64,000 nucleotides of DNA from Streptomyces filamentosus (GTDB lineage Bacteria > Actinomycetota > Actinomycetes > Streptomycetales > Streptomycetaceae): positions 1,550,001 to 1,614,000 of the forward strand of contig NZ_BNBE01000001.1 in the NCBI RefSeq assembly GCF_014654895.1, read 5' to 3'. Positions 27,840 through 37,233 of the stretch are shown here, one piece after another. The notes under the pieces are model-generated. The model was not told the origin of the DNA, ran no database searches, and was given only the letters and a program-made list of their open reading frames with translations. Numbering within the stretch: the first letter of the stretch is position 1; every line of letters starts with the position of its first letter. A program made the position numbers and the translations under genes.

Positions 27840-28541
27840 GTGGAGCAGCACAGGACAAGTCAGCCGCAGGGCCGCCGCAGGCCGCAGGCCCCCCTCACGC
27901 CGCCCGGCGCGCTGGTGGAGGCGGAGGGGGGCGCGGCCGGGGCCGCCACCGTCTACCGGGTCGGGGCGCCGGCCGCCGCGCGGCGGCCGGCGCCTCCCGT
28001 GGTGCAGGCTCTGCGGCGGCTGCCCTCGCCCCGGCTCACCGGTCTGGGCGCAGGCCTCTTCGCGTCGGCGTCGATGCTGCTCGTCGGGTTCCTGGACTGG
28101 CTGCTCCTGGACGGTTCGCCGCTCGCCTTCGGGCTGCTGTTCCTGCCGGTGAGCGCGCTCACCGCGCTCTGGGTCCGCACCGCCGACCTGGTGACCGCCC
28201 CGATCGCCGTCCCGATCGCCTTCGCGGTCGGCGTGGTGCCGATCGCGGGCGGCAGCGGGGGCTTCGGCGGGCAGGCCATGGCCGTGGTCACCGCGCTCGC
28301 CGTGCACGCCGGGTGGCTGTACGGGGGCACGCTGGTCGCCGGCGTCGTCGCGAGCGTGCGGAAGGTCCGGGACGTGGGCCGCCGGCGCCGCCGCCCCGCC
28401 CCCGCCGGTCCCGCCGTCCCGGCCGGGGCCCGCAGGCCCGCCGGCGCGGGCCCCGGCGCCGCTCCCGGCCCCGGGCCGACCGGCCCCGCCCCCGCCCGCC
28501 GGGGCCCGAACCCCGTCCGGGGCCGCCGCCCGGCCCCGTAG
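27840..28541 (+). CDS. DUF6542-type membrane protein
   Basis: A 233-residue protein. The first 60 residues are hydrophilic, followed by four hydrophobic segments: LTGLGAGLFASASMLLVGFL, LAFGLLFLPVSALTALWVRT, PIAVPIAFAVGVVPIAGGSG and the AVVTALAVHAGWLYGG stretch. The last 60 residues are rich in Pro, Ala, Gly and Arg. The GTG at 27840 follows a TACGTT hexamer by 6 bases, so the mRNA is probably leaderless. Its place between ychF and ppgK is conserved in streptomycetes in my recollection. Function unknown. Confidence 0.75.
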   Translation: MEQHRTSQPQGRRRPQAPLTPPGALVEAEGGAAGAATVYRVGAPAAARRPAPPVVQALRRLPSPRLTGLGAGLFASASMLLVGFLDWLLLDGSPLAFGLLFLPVSALTALWVRTADLVTAPIAVPIAFAVGVVPIAGGSGGFGGQAMAVVTALAVHAGWLYGGTLVAGVVASVRKVRDVGRRRRRPAPAGPAVPAGARRPAGAGPGAAPGPGPTGPAPARRGPNPVRGRRPAP

Positions 28542-28543
28542 AG

Positions 28544-28640
28544 CCGTATCCGCACGCGTACCGGCACCCGCACGCGTACCAGTGCCGGCGCCGGTACCCG
28601 TACCCGTACCCGTACAGGCATCGGCACCCGTGCGGGCCGG
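28544..28640. repeat. CGTACC/CGCACG short tandem repeats
   Basis: Between the convergent DUF6542 and ppgK genes the sequence is made of near-copies of CGCACGCGTACCGGCAC and three exact copies of TACCCG at about 28596-28613. There is no stable terminator hairpin; the repeats may have arisen by slippage. Confidence 0.6.
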
Positions 28641-28650
28641 ACCCCGTGCG

Positions 28651-29406
28651 CTACGCCTCCCGGCCCGCCTCCGACGCCGCCATCGCCGCGCCCACGATGC
28701 CCGCGTCGTTCCGCAGTTCCGCGGGGACGATCTCGGCGCGGATGCCCTCCAGGTAGGGGAGGAACTTGTCGGCCTTGCGGCTGACGCCCCCGCCGAGGAT
28801 GAAGAGTTCCGGGGAGAAGAGCATCTCCACGTGGGCCAGGTACTTCCTCAGGCGCTTGGAGGCCCAGTGCTCCCAGGTCAGGTCCTCGTCCTCGCGGGCC
28901 TTGGAGGAGGCGCGCTTCTCGGCGTCGTGGCCCTTGAGCTCCAGGTGGCCCAGTTCCGTGTTGGGGACCAGGCGGCCGCCGGTGAAGACGGCGGAGCCGA
29001 TGCCGGTGCCGAGGGTCAGCAGGATCACCGTGCCGGTGCGGCCGCGGCCCGCGCCGAAGGTCATCTCGGCGACGCCGGCCGCGTCGGCGTCGTTGAGGAC
29101 GGTGACGGGGAGGCCGCCGGTGGCCGCGCCGATGAGGGCGCCCGCGTCGGTGTCGATCCAGGACGGGTCGACGTTGGCGGCGGTGCGGACCGTGGTGCCG
29201 GTGACGACGCCGGGGAAGGTGACGCCGATCGGGCCGGTCCAGCCGAAGTGCCCCACGACCTCCGCGACGCGGTCCGCGACGTCCTGCGGCGTCGCGGGCT
29301 GCGGGGTGAGGAGCTTGTACCGCTCCTCGGTGAGGGCGCCCCGCGCCAGGTCCACGGGGGCGCCCTTGATGCCCGAGCCGCCGATGTCCACTCCGAAGAC
29401 GTTCAT
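28651..29406 (-). CDS. ppgK: polyphosphate glucokinase
   Basis: A 251-residue ROK-family kinase that phosphorylates glucose using polyphosphate or ATP. The phosphate-binding motif is FGVDIGGSGIKGAPVDLARG; the second phosphate loop is LLTLGTGIGSAVFTGGRLVP; the metal/glucose region reads LGHLELKGHDAEKRASSKAR, a signature of polyphosphate-dependent members. The ROK zinc-binding cysteines are absent, as is normal for this subgroup. ATG 29406 follows TAGCTT by 6 bases with no Shine-Dalgarno, suggesting a leaderless mRNA. The gene follows ispH on the same strand by 29 bp. Confidence 0.95.
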   Translation of the reverse strand: MNVFGVDIGGSGIKGAPVDLARGALTEERYKLLTPQPATPQDVADRVAEVVGHFGWTGPIGVTFPGVVTGTTVRTAANVDPSWIDTDAGALIGAATGGLPVTVLNDADAAGVAEMTFGAGRGRTGTVILLTLGTGIGSAVFTGGRLVPNTELGHLELKGHDAEKRASSKAREDEDLTWEHWASKRLRKYLAHVEMLFSPELFILGGGVSRKADKFLPYLEGIRAEIVPAELRNDAGIVGAAMAASEAGREA

Positions 29407-29435
29407 GGGATCAAGCTAACCGGCAGGGGCGGGTC

Positions 29436-30464
29436 CTACTCCTTGACGAGCTCGGCGGCCTCGGCGCGCAGGTCGCGGCGGAGCTCCTTGGGGAGCGAGA
29501 AGGTGAGGTGCTCGTCGGCGGTCTTGACCAGCTCCACGTCGGCGTAGCCGCGCTGCGCCAGCCACTCCAGGACCTCCTGGACCAGCACGTCGGGCACGGA
29601 GGCGCCGGAGGAGAGGCCGACCGAGGTCACGCCCTCCAGCCACGCCTCGTCGATCTCGCTGGCGAAGTCGACCAGGTACGCGGCGGGGACGCCGGCCTGC
29701 TTGGCGACCTCGACCATGCGGATCGAGTTGGAGGAGTTCTTGGAGCCGACGACGATGACGAGCTCGGCCTGGCCGGCCAGCTCCTTGATCGCGGTCTGGC
29801 GGTTCTGCGTGGCGTAGCAGATGTCGTCCGACGGCGGGGAGAGCAGCTGGGGGAACTTGTCCTTGAGCGCGTCGACCGTCTCCATCGTCTCGTCGACGGA
29901 GAGGGTGGTCTGGGAGAGCCAGACGACCTTGGAGGGGTCGCGGACCTCGACCTTGGCGACGTCCTCGGGGCCGTCGACGAGCTGGATGTGGTCGGGGGCC
30001 TCGCCGGAGGTGCCGATGACCTCCTCGTGGCCCTCGTGGCCGATGAGGAGGATGTCGAAGTCCTCGTTGGCGTAGCGGACGGCTTCCTTGTGGACCTTGG
30101 TGACCAGCGGGCAGGTCGCGTCGATCGTCGCGAGGCGGCCCCGGCGGGCCTCCTCGTGGACGGTCGGGGCGACGCCGTGCGCGGAGAACATCACGATGTT
30201 GCCCGGCGGGACCTCGGTGGCCTGGTCGACGAAGATCGCGCCCTTCCGCTCCAGGGTCTGGACGACGTACTTGTTGTGGACGATCTCGTGGCGGACGTAG
30301 ACGGGGGCCCCGTACTGCTCCAGGGCCTTCTCCACGGCGATCACGGCACGGTCCACGCCCGCGCAGTAGCCGCGGGGAGCGGCGAGCAGGACACGCTTCG
30401 GGCGGTCTGCGGCGCTCGGGGTCGCGGGGGCGGACTCGGGCGTCGGCGCGGGCGTTGCAGTCAT
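29436..30464 (-). CDS. ispH: 4-hydroxy-3-methylbut-2-enyl diphosphate reductase (IspH/LytB)
   Basis: A 342-residue Fe-S enzyme that makes isopentenyl and dimethylallyl diphosphate in the last step of the MEP pathway. The three cluster cysteines lie in [26 protein letters not shown] and [13 protein letters not shown]; the [11 protein letters not shown] loop binds the diphosphate. The first 22 residues are Pro/Ala-rich. ATG 30464 follows a TACGAT hexamer by 7 bases, fitting a leaderless mRNA; ATG 30473 in the same frame is possible. It is divergent from an APC permease gene and likely co-transcribed with ppgK. Confidence 0.97.
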   Translation of the reverse strand: MTATPAPTPESAPATPSAADRPKRVLLAAPRGYCAGVDRAVIAVEKALEQYGAPVYVRHEIVHNKYVVQTLERKGAIFVDQATEVPPGNIVMFSAHGVAPTVHEEARRGRLATIDATCPLVTKVHKEAVRYANEDFDILLIGHEGHEEVIGTSGEAPDHIQLVDGPEDVAKVEVRDPSKVVWLSQTTLSVDETMETVDALKDKFPQLLSPPSDDICYATQNRQTAIKELAGQAELVIVVGSKNSSNSIRMVEVAKQAGVPAAYLVDFASEIDEAWLEGVTSVGLSSGASVPDVLVQEVLEWLAQRGYADVELVKTADEHLTFSLPKELRRDLRAEAAELVKE

Positions 30465-30548
30465 GCGTCCCATCGTAAGGCCGGGCCGGTGGGGGCTCGG
30501 AGCGCGTCGGTGAGCGGTTGGGGCGCGACCGTGTCCGAAACTGACGCC

Positions 30549-31922
30549 ATGGCTGAGAACGCGCAGGTGGACGGGGAGACGGCGGGACCGTCGGACCACT
30601 CGGGGCTCCGGCGGACGCTCGGGTTCCGCGACCTGGTGGTGTACGGACTGCTGTTCATCGCGCCGATGGCGCCGGTCGGCGTCTTCGGCACGCTCGACGC
30701 GAAGTCGCACGGGGCGGTCGCACTGGTGTACGTCGTGGCGACGGTGGCTATGGCGTTCACGGCCTCCAGCTACGCGCAGATGGTGCGGGTCGCCCCACAG
30801 GCCGGTTCGGTCTTCGCGTACGCCCGCAAGGGGCTCGGCGAGGGGCCAGGCTTCGTCGCCGGCTGGATGGCGATGCTCGACTACCTGCTGATCCCGGCCG
30901 TCGCGTACCTCTTCGCGGGGATCGCGATGGAGGCGCTGGTGCCGGAGGTGCACCGGTGGGTGTGGACGGGCCTCGCGGTGGTGGTGACCACCCTGCTCAA
31001 CCTGTGGGGGGTGCGGGCCGCGGCCCGGGTCGGCTTCGCCGTTCTCGCGCTGGAGGTCGTGGTGCTGCTCGTCTTCGTGGTGTCGGCGGCGGTGGTGCTC
31101 GTACGGGACGGGGCGACGCGCGACTGGTGGTCGCCGCTGACCGGCGACGGGACCTTCTCCCTCGCGGCGGTGGTCGGCGCGGTGTCGGTGGCGGTCCTGT
31201 CGTACCTCGGCTTCGACGCGATCGCCGCCTTCGCGGAGGAGGTCACCGGGGGCTCGGCGAAGGTGGCGCGGGCGCTGCTCTTCTGCCTGGTCCTGGCCGG
31301 TGCGCTGTTCGTCGCCCAGACCTGGCTGGTGGCGCTCCTCGAACCGGTCTCCTCCGCGGAGCTCGCGGCCGACCCGGGGAAGCAGGGCTCCGCCTTCTAC
31401 GACGCCGTGGACGCCTCGGTCGGCGGCTGGCTGCACGACCTGGTCGCCGTGTCGAAGGCCATCGGCGCGGCCTTCGCGGCGCTGGCCGGGCAGGCGGCCG
31501 GCAGCCGGCTGCTCTTCGCGATGGGCCGCGAGGGGCGGCTGCCGCACGCGCTCGCGCGGACCGACTCGGGCGTGCCCCGGGTGGCGCTGCTGGTGTCGGC
31601 CACGGTGACGATGGTCGCCGCCGTGTGGGCGGCCCGCCGGGACGACGGCCTGGACCACCTGGTGTCGGTGGTGGACGTCGGCGCCCTGACGGCCTTCGTG
31701 CTGCTGCACGCGAGCGTGGTGGGCTGGTTCGCGGTCCGGCGCGCGGAGGGGCCCCCGCACTGGCTGCGGCACGTCGCCGTACCGGTGGTCGGCGCGGCGA
31801 TCCTCGTCGCGGTGATCGTGGAGGCGTCGGTGGCGGCGCAGGTGGTGGGCGTGATCTGGCTGGGGGTGGGGCTGGTGGTCCTCGCGGTGCAGGGGGCGGG
31901 GCGGGGGCCGGTGAAGGGCTGA
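30549..31922 (+). CDS. APC-superfamily amino acid/polyamine permease
   Basis: A 457-residue integral membrane protein with about twelve hydrophobic helices. The APC signature begins [20 protein letters not shown] and continues with [20 protein letters not shown] and [20 protein letters not shown], all typical of the APA/CAT branch that carries amino acids by proton symport. Helix 8 reads [20 protein letters not shown] with [11 protein letters not shown] following. Substrate cannot be read. ATG 30549 has no clear Shine-Dalgarno sequence; a GTG at 30531 is an alternative. It stands alone, divergent from ispH. Confidence 0.9.
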   Translation: MAENAQVDGETAGPSDHSGLRRTLGFRDLVVYGLLFIAPMAPVGVFGTLDAKSHGAVALVYVVATVAMAFTASSYAQMVRVAPQAGSVFAYARKGLGEGPGFVAGWMAMLDYLLIPAVAYLFAGIAMEALVPEVHRWVWTGLAVVVTTLLNLWGVRAAARVGFAVLALEVVVLLVFVVSAAVVLVRDGATRDWWSPLTGDGTFSLAAVVGAVSVAVLSYLGFDAIAAFAEEVTGGSAKVARALLFCLVLAGALFVAQTWLVALLEPVSSAELAADPGKQGSAFYDAVDASVGGWLHDLVAVSKAIGAAFAALAGQAAGSRLLFAMGREGRLPHALARTDSGVPRVALLVSATVTMVAAVWAARRDDGLDHLVSVVDVGALTAFVLLHASVVGWFAVRRAEGPPHWLRHVAVPVVGAAILVAVIVEASVAAQVVGVIWLGVGLVVLAVQGAGRGPVKG

Positions 31923-31995
31923 GGCCGGGGGAAGGCTGAGGCCGGGGGGGAGGGGTGAGGGCGGGGGAGGAAGGGGCGAGGCCGGGGGAGCAGGA
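31922..31995. repeat. GAGGCCGGGGGA-type repeats after the permease gene
   Basis: Units such as GAGGCCGGGGGAAGGCT and GAGGCCGGGGGAGCAGG recur over about 75 bp with no coding potential. The rest of the 224-bp gap before xseA holds its promoter (TACGCT at 32135-32140). Confidence 0.5.
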
Positions 31996-32146
31996 GGGTT
32001 CGACCCCGGCGGGGCTGCAGCAGGGAAAACGGAAGGGAAGCGGGTACGGCGCGGGGGCTGCCGCAGGGAAAGCGGGGGCGAGGGGTCCGCCGGGAGCGGG
32101 GCCGTGTGCCGATGACGTTGTCGGAGGGCGCCGTTACGCTCGGTGC

Positions 32147-33367
32147 ATGGCTCTGACTACGTCCGCCGAAGCGCCGCTGCCCGTCGGTGAGGTCTCCCGG
32201 ATGATCGGGGGGTGGATCGACCGGCTGGGGGCCGTCTGGGTCGAGGGGCAGATCACCCAGCTCTCCCGGCGTCCCGGCGCCGGGGTCGTCTTCCTGACGT
32301 TGCGGGACCCCTCGCACGACGTCTCCATCGGGGTGACCTGCTACCGGCAGGTCTTCGACGCGGTGGCCGACGTCGTCTCCGAGGGCGCCCGGGTCGTCGT
32401 GCACGCCAAGCCGGAGTGGTACGCGCCGCGCGGGCAGCTCTCGCTGCGGGCGGCGGAGATCCGGCCGGTGGGGATCGGCGAGCTGCTCGCGCGCCTGGAG
32501 CAGCTGAAGCGGGGGCTGGCCGCCGAGGGGTTGTTCGCACCCGAGCGGAAGAAGCCGCTGCCGTTCCTGCCGGGGCTGATCGGCCTGGTCTGCGGCCGGG
32601 CCTCGGCCGCCGAGCGGGACGTCCTGGAGAACGCCCGGCGCAGATGGCCCGCCGTCCGCTTCGAGGTGCGGAACGTGCCGGTGCAAGGCGTGAAGGCGGT
32701 GCCGCAGGTGATCCAGGCGGTCCGGGAGCTGGACGCCCACGAGGACGTGGACGTGATCGTGGTCGCCCGGGGCGGCGGCAGCGTCGAGGACCTGCTGCCC
32801 TTCTCCGACGAGCAGCTGGTGCGGGCGGTGGCCGCGTGCCGGACGCCGGTGGTGTCCGCGATCGGGCACGAGCCGGACACCCCGCTGCTCGACCTGGTGG
32901 CCGACCTGCGGGCCTCCACCCCGACCGACGCGGCGAAGAAGGTCGTGCCGGACGTCGGCGAGGAGCTGGAGCGCGTGCGCGGGCTGCGCGACCGCGCGCT
33001 GCGGAGCGTCCGCGGGCTGCTGGACCGCGAGGAGCGGGGGCTCGCGCACGCGATGGCCCGGCCGGTGATGGAGGACCCGCAGCGGATGGTGGAGGTCCGC
33101 CGGGACGAGCTGGACGCGCTGCTGGCGCGCAGCCGGCGGGTCCTCGGGCACCTCCTGGACCGCGCCGAGTCGGAGCTGGCGCACACCCGGGCCCGGGTGC
33201 GGGCGCTCTCCCCCGCGGCCACGCTGGAGCGGGGGTACGCGGTGCTCCAGCGGACGGACGGGACGGTGGTCCGCGCCCCGGAGGAGGTCGCGGAGGGCGA
33301 GGAGCTGAGGGCCCGGGTGACCGGGGGCGAGTTCACGGTGCGCCGCACCGCGGACGACGAGAAGTGA
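32147..33367 (+). CDS. xseA: exodeoxyribonuclease VII large subunit
   Basis: A 406-residue subunit of the single-strand DNA exonuclease. The N-terminal OB-fold reads [20 protein letters not shown]; the conserved catalytic-domain stretches include [40 protein letters not shown] and [20 protein letters not shown] followed by [12 protein letters not shown]. The C-terminal half is helical and ends with [16 protein letters not shown], the segment that closes the family. ATG 32147 follows a TACGCT hexamer by 6 bases with no Shine-Dalgarno sequence, so probably leaderless. xseB follows after 62 bp. Confidence 0.96.
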   Translation: MALTTSAEAPLPVGEVSRMIGGWIDRLGAVWVEGQITQLSRRPGAGVVFLTLRDPSHDVSIGVTCYRQVFDAVADVVSEGARVVVHAKPEWYAPRGQLSLRAAEIRPVGIGELLARLEQLKRGLAAEGLFAPERKKPLPFLPGLIGLVCGRASAAERDVLENARRRWPAVRFEVRNVPVQGVKAVPQVIQAVRELDAHEDVDVIVVARGGGSVEDLLPFSDEQLVRAVAACRTPVVSAIGHEPDTPLLDLVADLRASTPTDAAKKVVPDVGEELERVRGLRDRALRSVRGLLDREERGLAHAMARPVMEDPQRMVEVRRDELDALLARSRRVLGHLLDRAESELAHTRARVRALSPAATLERGYAVLQRTDGTVVRAPEEVAEGEELRARVTGGEFTVRRTADDEK

Positions 33368-33429
33368 CCAGAACCGACGAGGACCCACGAGGACGCACGG
33401 GAGCCGTGGTCGTGGAGGACGGAGCAGAC

Positions 33430-33690
33430 ATGGCAGGCGGTACGGGTACGGAGACGACGGCCCCGCTCGGCTACGAGCAGGCCCGCGACGAACTGGTCGA
33501 GGTCGTCCGGCGCCTGGAGGCGGGCGGGACGACCCTGGAGGAGTCCCTGGCGCTCTGGGAGCGCGGGGAGGAGCTGGCGAAGGTCTGCCGCCGCTGGCTG
33601 GAGGGCGCCCGCGCCCGCCTCGACGCCTCCCTCGCGGCCGACGACGGCGAGGGCGGGGAGGGGGAGGAGGGGGAGGAGGGGGAAGGCTGA
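33430..33690 (+). CDS. xseB: exodeoxyribonuclease VII small subunit
   Basis: An 86-residue helical protein with the XseB core [40 protein letters not shown] and [14 protein letters not shown], which wraps the large subunit. The tail is a Gly/Glu run ([14 protein letters not shown]). ATG 33430 is preceded by GGAG 5 bases away. A GTG at 33364 overlaps the xseA stop, but the codons between (AGA, CCA, CGA, GGA) are rare in this genome, so I prefer 33430. The pair forms an operon. Confidence 0.95.
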   Translation: MAGGTGTETTAPLGYEQARDELVEVVRRLEAGGTTLEESLALWERGEELAKVCRRWLEGARARLDASLAADDGEGGEGEEGEEGEG

Positions 33691-34064
33691 GACGGAGGGC
33701 TGGAGCTGAGGGCGGGGGCTGAGGGCTGGGGCTGAGGGCGCCGAGGGCAGGGCGAGTTCGGGGATCTCCCGGGGCCTCTCCAGGGCCTCTTCTCGCGACA
33801 TCTTGGGGCCTCTCCGGGCCTCTTCTCGCGGCACCTTGGGACCTCTCCGGGGCCTCTCTCGCGACGTCTCGGGGTCTCTCGCGGACTCTCCATGCCTCTC
33901 GGGGCTTGAGGAACGACCGAGGCCGGATGGAGAACTGGCTCCGGGGGGGGCGACCGGGGCCCGCGGGGCGGCTTGGGCTCGGAAAGCGGCCGGGGTCCGA
34001 GGGGTGGACGGGGGCTGGGTGCCGCGGCGGGGATCGCCTAGACTGGCCGAAGTGAAGCGGATCA
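33691..34064. other. non-coding repeat-rich stretch after xseB
   Basis: It begins with GGGCTGGGGCTGA-like repeats (33700-33750), then holds three tandem 33-bp units (listed separately), then a G-rich stretch to about 34040. No convincing gene. The distal end leads into the nitroreductase promoter. Confidence 0.6.
33783..33881. repeat. three tandem 33-bp units
   Basis: Copies start at 33783, 33816 and 33849, each containing GGGCCTCT then CTCGCG and TTGGG or TCGGG. The first two are nearly identical, the third is diverged. The unit length is a multiple of three, but all frames look non-coding. Confidence 0.8.
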
Positions 34065-34111
34065 CTATCCGGATCGGATAGTTGAATTTTCACCAATCAT
34101 CGGCGTACTGT
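34065..34111 (+). promoter_or_regulatory. nitroreductase promoter with adjacent palindromic operator
   Basis: CTATCC-GGATC-GGATAG (34065-34081) is a perfect 6-bp inverted repeat. It abuts a -35 TTGAAT (34082-34087) and, 18 bp on, a -10 TACTGT (34106-34111). The start codon lies about 58 bases further. The palindrome suggests regulation by an unidentified dimeric regulator. Confidence 0.65.
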
Positions 34112-34169
34112 CGAGACACGGCCCGGAGCCCCACCGGGAAGTCCCCTTGCAGTCCGGAAGGTACGCAGC

Positions 34170-34760
34170 ATGTCCCTCGTTCTCGACCCCGCCGCCCAGG
34201 ACCTCCTCTTCCGCGAGGCCCGCACCGCCAACACGTTCACCGACGAGCCGGTGACCGACGAGCAGGTCCAGGCGATCTACGACCTGGTGAAGTACGGCCC
34301 CACCGCCTTCAACCAGACCCCGCTGCGCATCACCCTGGTCCGCTCCCCCGAGGCCCGCGAGCGCCTGGTCAAGCACATGGCCGAGGGCAACGCCGCCAAG
34401 ACCGCCGCCGCGCCGCTGGTCGCGATCCTCTCCGCCGACAACGAGTTCCACGAGGAGCTCCCGGCCCTGCTCCCGCACTTCCCGCAGGCCAAGGACCTCT
34501 TCTTCGCCGAGCGTCCGGTCCGCGAGGGTTCCGCGCTGCTGAACGCCGCCCTCCAGGCCGCGTACTTCATCGTGGGCGTCCGCGCCGCCGGTCTGGCCGC
34601 CGGCCCGATGACCGGCCTGGACTTCGCCGGTGTCCAGAAGGAGTTCCTGGACGCCGACCACACCCCGCTGATGGTGATCAACATCGGCAAGCCGGGCGAG
34701 GACGCCTGGTTCCCGCGCTCCCCGCGTCTGGCCTACGAGGACGTCGTCACGACCGTCTGA
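34170..34760 (+). CDS. nitroreductase-family flavoprotein (malonic-semialdehyde-reductase/RutE-like)
   Basis: A 196-residue FMN-dependent oxidoreductase of the HadB/RutE branch. Key stretches are FREARTANTFTDEPVTDEQV, VKYGPTAFNQTPLRITLVRS and GLAAGPMTGLDFAGVQKEFL, then LMVINIGKPGEDAWFPRSPR. The YGPTAFNQTP segment binds FMN and is diagnostic for the branch, which reduces small aldehydes or nitro compounds with NAD(P)H. ATG 34170 has GGAAGG 8 bases upstream. No pyrimidine-utilisation genes are nearby, so the physiological substrate is open. Confidence 0.92.
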   Translation: MSLVLDPAAQDLLFREARTANTFTDEPVTDEQVQAIYDLVKYGPTAFNQTPLRITLVRSPEARERLVKHMAEGNAAKTAAAPLVAILSADNEFHEELPALLPHFPQAKDLFFAERPVREGSALLNAALQAAYFIVGVRAAGLAAGPMTGLDFAGVQKEFLDADHTPLMVINIGKPGEDAWFPRSPRLAYEDVVTTV

Positions 34761-34777
34761 GTCCGCCCCGCGCGCAC

Positions 34778-34814
34778 GACGAAGCCCCCGGTGCCGGGCA
34801 CCGGGGGCTTCGTC
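34778..34814. terminator. 18-bp stem bidirectional terminator
   Basis: GACGAAGCCCCCGGTGCC (34778-34795) pairs perfectly with 34797-34814; the reported centre is one base, so in reality the top pairs open to form a loop. It lies between the convergent nitroreductase and DUF4245 genes. Confidence 0.93.
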
Positions 34815-34832
34815 GCGTCCCGTACGCGTACG

Positions 34833-35360
34833 TCAGGCCGACTGCTGCGACCGGAGCGCGCCCGCCATCTCCGCGAGCCGCTCGAAGGAGGCCGTGCCGG
34901 CGACGACCGTGGTCGCCCCGCCCTCCGTCCGCACCAGGGCGTCGTACTTCGGGCCCTCCCAGCGCTGCCACACCTGCCCGGCGACCGTCTGCGTCTTCCC
35001 GGTGTCCTTGGCCTGGTGCGTGACCTTGGGCACGAACTTCCCGGGCTCGGTCGTCGCCTGGTTCACCGACACGTACTGCGTGTCCGGGGAGAGGAAGCCG
35101 AGCTGCCAGGCATTGCCCTGCTCGCGCTTGTACGAGACGACCGTCGCCTTCCAGTCGTCGCCGAGGCCCTCGGGCGCCAGCACCGGGTACGGCGCCGCGC
35201 GCTGGGCCGTGACCAGTTCGACCCGGTAGTCCTTGGCCTTCACCGGCTCCGCGTCCTCGTCGTGCGGGATGAAGAGATACATGACCCCCGCGGCGACCAT
35301 GATCACCCCGAGGGACTGGAACATCCCGCGTACCGTCTGCCTGCCTCGCTTAGCTGCCAC
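34833..35360 (-). CDS. DUF4245-domain membrane-anchored protein
   Basis: A 175-residue protein with one N-terminal membrane helix ([20 protein letters not shown]) and an extracellular domain. Motifs [40 protein letters not shown] and [20 protein letters not shown] fit DUF4245, an actinobacterial family of unknown function next to glpX in many genomes. ATG 35360. It is divergent from glpX across 126 bp. Confidence 0.9.
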   Translation of the reverse strand: MAAKRGRQTVRGMFQSLGVIMVAAGVMYLFIPHDEDAEPVKAKDYRVELVTAQRAAPYPVLAPEGLGDDWKATVVSYKREQGNAWQLGFLSPDTQYVSVNQATTEPGKFVPKVTHQAKDTGKTQTVAGQVWQRWEGPKYDALVRTEGGATTVVAGTASFERLAEMAGALRSQQSA

Positions 35361-35486
35361 GTCCCATATGGTCGCATCACGGTCCGGCGCTCATACGTGG
35401 GCCCCTCTGCTCAATTTGTCGACCTGGCGATAGAGTCGCAGCACCCTCTCTTTTCCGGCCGTCGTCGTACAGAAAGGTGCGCTCCG

Positions 35487-36518
35487 ATGACCGAGCACCA
35501 CCTCCCCCCCGAGCTGGAGGTCTCCCCCGAGGCCCCCGACCGCAACCTGGCCCTCGAACTGGTCCGGGTCACCGAGGCCGCCGCCATGGCCGCCGGCCGC
35601 TGGGTCGGCCGCGGCGACAAGATCGGCGCGGACGGCGCCGCCGTCAACGCGATGCGGACCCTCATCTCGACCGTCTCGATGAACGGCGTCGTCGTCATCG
35701 GCGAGGGCGAGAAGGACGAAGCGCCGATGCTCTTCAACGGCGAGCGGGTCGGCGACGGCACCGGCGCCGAGGTCGACATCGCCGTGGACCCCATCGACGG
35801 CACCACCCTGAACGCCAAGGGCATGCCGAACGCCATCGCCGTCCTCGCCGCCGCCGACCGCGGCGCCATGTTCGACCCGTCCGCGGTCTTCTACATGGAC
35901 AAGCTGGTCACCGGCCCCGAGGCCGCCGACTTCGTCGACATCAACGCCCCCGTCTCGGTCAACATCCGCCGGGTCGCCAAGGCCAAGGGGATGAACGCCG
36001 AGGACGTCACCGTGGTCATCCTGGACCGCCCCCGCCACGAGGGCATGGTCAGGGAGATCCGCGAGACCGGCGCCCGCATCAAGTTCATCTCCGACGGCGA
36101 CGTGGCCGGCTCGATCATGGCCGCCCGCGAGGGCACCGGCGTCGACCTGCTCATGGGCATCGGCGGCACGCCCGAGGGCATCATCTCGGCCTGCGCCATC
36201 AAGTGCCTCGGGGGCGTCATCCAGGGCAAGCTGTGGCCGAAGGACGACGCCGAGCGCCAGAAGGCCCTCGACGCGGGCCACGACCTGGACCGGGTGCTCA
36301 CCACCACCGACCTGGTCAGCGGCGACAACGTGTTCTTCGTCGCCACCGGCATCACCGACGGCGAGCTGCTGCGCGGCGTGCGCTACCGCTCCGAGACCGC
36401 GACCACCCAGTCGCTGGTCATGCGCTCGAAGTCCGGCACGATCCGCCAGATCGACTCCACCCACCGGCTCGCGAAGCTGCGCGCCTACAGCAAGATCGAC
36501 TTCGACCGGGCGAACTGA
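35487..36518 (+). CDS. glpX: class II fructose-1,6-bisphosphatase
   Basis: A 343-residue metal-dependent phosphatase that converts fructose-1,6-bisphosphate to fructose-6-phosphate in gluconeogenesis. The inositol-phosphatase-like metal site is [20 protein letters not shown]; earlier [20 protein letters not shown] supplies a metal-binding Glu. The family-typical [20 protein letters not shown] and [20 protein letters not shown] are also present. ATG 35487 has AAAGG about 9 bases upstream. It is the only such gene in the window, so likely the main enzyme. Confidence 0.97.
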   Translation: MTEHHLPPELEVSPEAPDRNLALELVRVTEAAAMAAGRWVGRGDKIGADGAAVNAMRTLISTVSMNGVVVIGEGEKDEAPMLFNGERVGDGTGAEVDIAVDPIDGTTLNAKGMPNAIAVLAAADRGAMFDPSAVFYMDKLVTGPEAADFVDINAPVSVNIRRVAKAKGMNAEDVTVVILDRPRHEGMVREIRETGARIKFISDGDVAGSIMAAREGTGVDLLMGIGGTPEGIISACAIKCLGGVIQGKLWPKDDAERQKALDAGHDLDRVLTTTDLVSGDNVFFVATGITDGELLRGVRYRSETATTQSLVMRSKSGTIRQIDSTHRLAKLRAYSKIDFDRAN

Positions 36519-36547
36519 CGTCCGGCCGGCGACGGCAGGTACGAAGA

Positions 36548-36578
36548 GGGGCGCCCCCATGTGCGGTGGGGGCGCCCC
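36548..36578. terminator. 11-bp stem terminator after glpX
   Basis: GGGGCGCCCCC (36548-36558) pairs with 36568-36578 across a 9-base loop and is followed by TTCCC. It lies between the convergent glpX and WhiB-like genes. Confidence 0.85.
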
Positions 36579-36608
36579 TTCCCGTACGGGACCGGAGTGG
36601 GCGGTCCG

Positions 36609-36980
36609 TCAGCCGGCCTGGGCGATCCGCTCGGCGGCGGCCGTCTTGCGCAGCTCCACCTCGCGGCGGCGGCGCCGGGCGAGCACCACGCGGCGCTCGG
36701 CGGCGGTGAGGCCGCCCCACACGCCGTACGGCTCCGGCTGGAGCAGCGCGTGCTCGCGGCAGTCGACCATCACGGGACAGCGCGCGCAGACCCGCTTGGC
36801 GGCCTCCTCCCGGGCGAGCCGGGCGGCGGTCGGCTCCTTCGAGGGGGCGAAGAAGAGCCCCGCCTCGTCACGGCGGCACACCGCCTCCGCGTGCCAGGGG
36901 CCGTCCTCGTCCTCCCGCACGGGAGCACGCTGGGGCGGCACGGCGGCTACCGGAAGGGGCTGATGCGGCAGTTGCAGCAC
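36609..36980 (-). CDS. WhiB-family iron-sulfur transcriptional regulator
   Basis: A 123-residue protein. The four conserved cysteines that bind a 4Fe-4S cluster are Cys35 (AVCRRD), Cys65 and Cys68 (VCARCPV) and Cys74 (VDCREH). The GVWGGL turn follows, then a basic tail RRRRREVELRKTAAAER for DNA or sigma-factor contact. GTG 36980 has AGGAG 6 bases upstream. Position next to glpX corresponds, in my memory, to the S. coelicolor gene named wblI; I do not assign the symbol because the protein's sequence class was not compared. WhiB proteins bind sigma HrdB and respond to redox or NO. Confidence 0.93.
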   Translation of the reverse strand: MLQLPHQPLPVAAVPPQRAPVREDEDGPWHAEAVCRRDEAGLFFAPSKEPTAARLAREEAAKRVCARCPVMVDCREHALLQPEPYGVWGGLTAAERRVVLARRRRREVELRKTAAAERIAQAG

Positions 36981-37233
36981 GGTCTACTCCTGACGACGGC
37001 TTCGCGAGCGAGCAGCGATGCAGCAGCCCTACCCGCTGTGCGCGCGCCTATGCACCGCGTGCGCCTCCCATCCGGAGTGCGGAGCCCCGGTGACGCATTC
37101 CGGTCAACTCCTGGCCGATACCCGGCGGGACGGAGCGGACGACGGGGACGGGAGGACAGGGGGACCGGAGGACCGGGGACTGAAAGGCGGGGGGCGAAAG
37201 GGCAGGAGGGCAGGAGGCCGGGGCGGGCGCGGG

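Noticed and set aside
33364..33429. Upstream GTG start for xseB overlapping the xseA stop
   Set aside because: The extra 22 codons are unusual for this genome and not part of the family; ATG 33430 has a proper ribosome-binding site.
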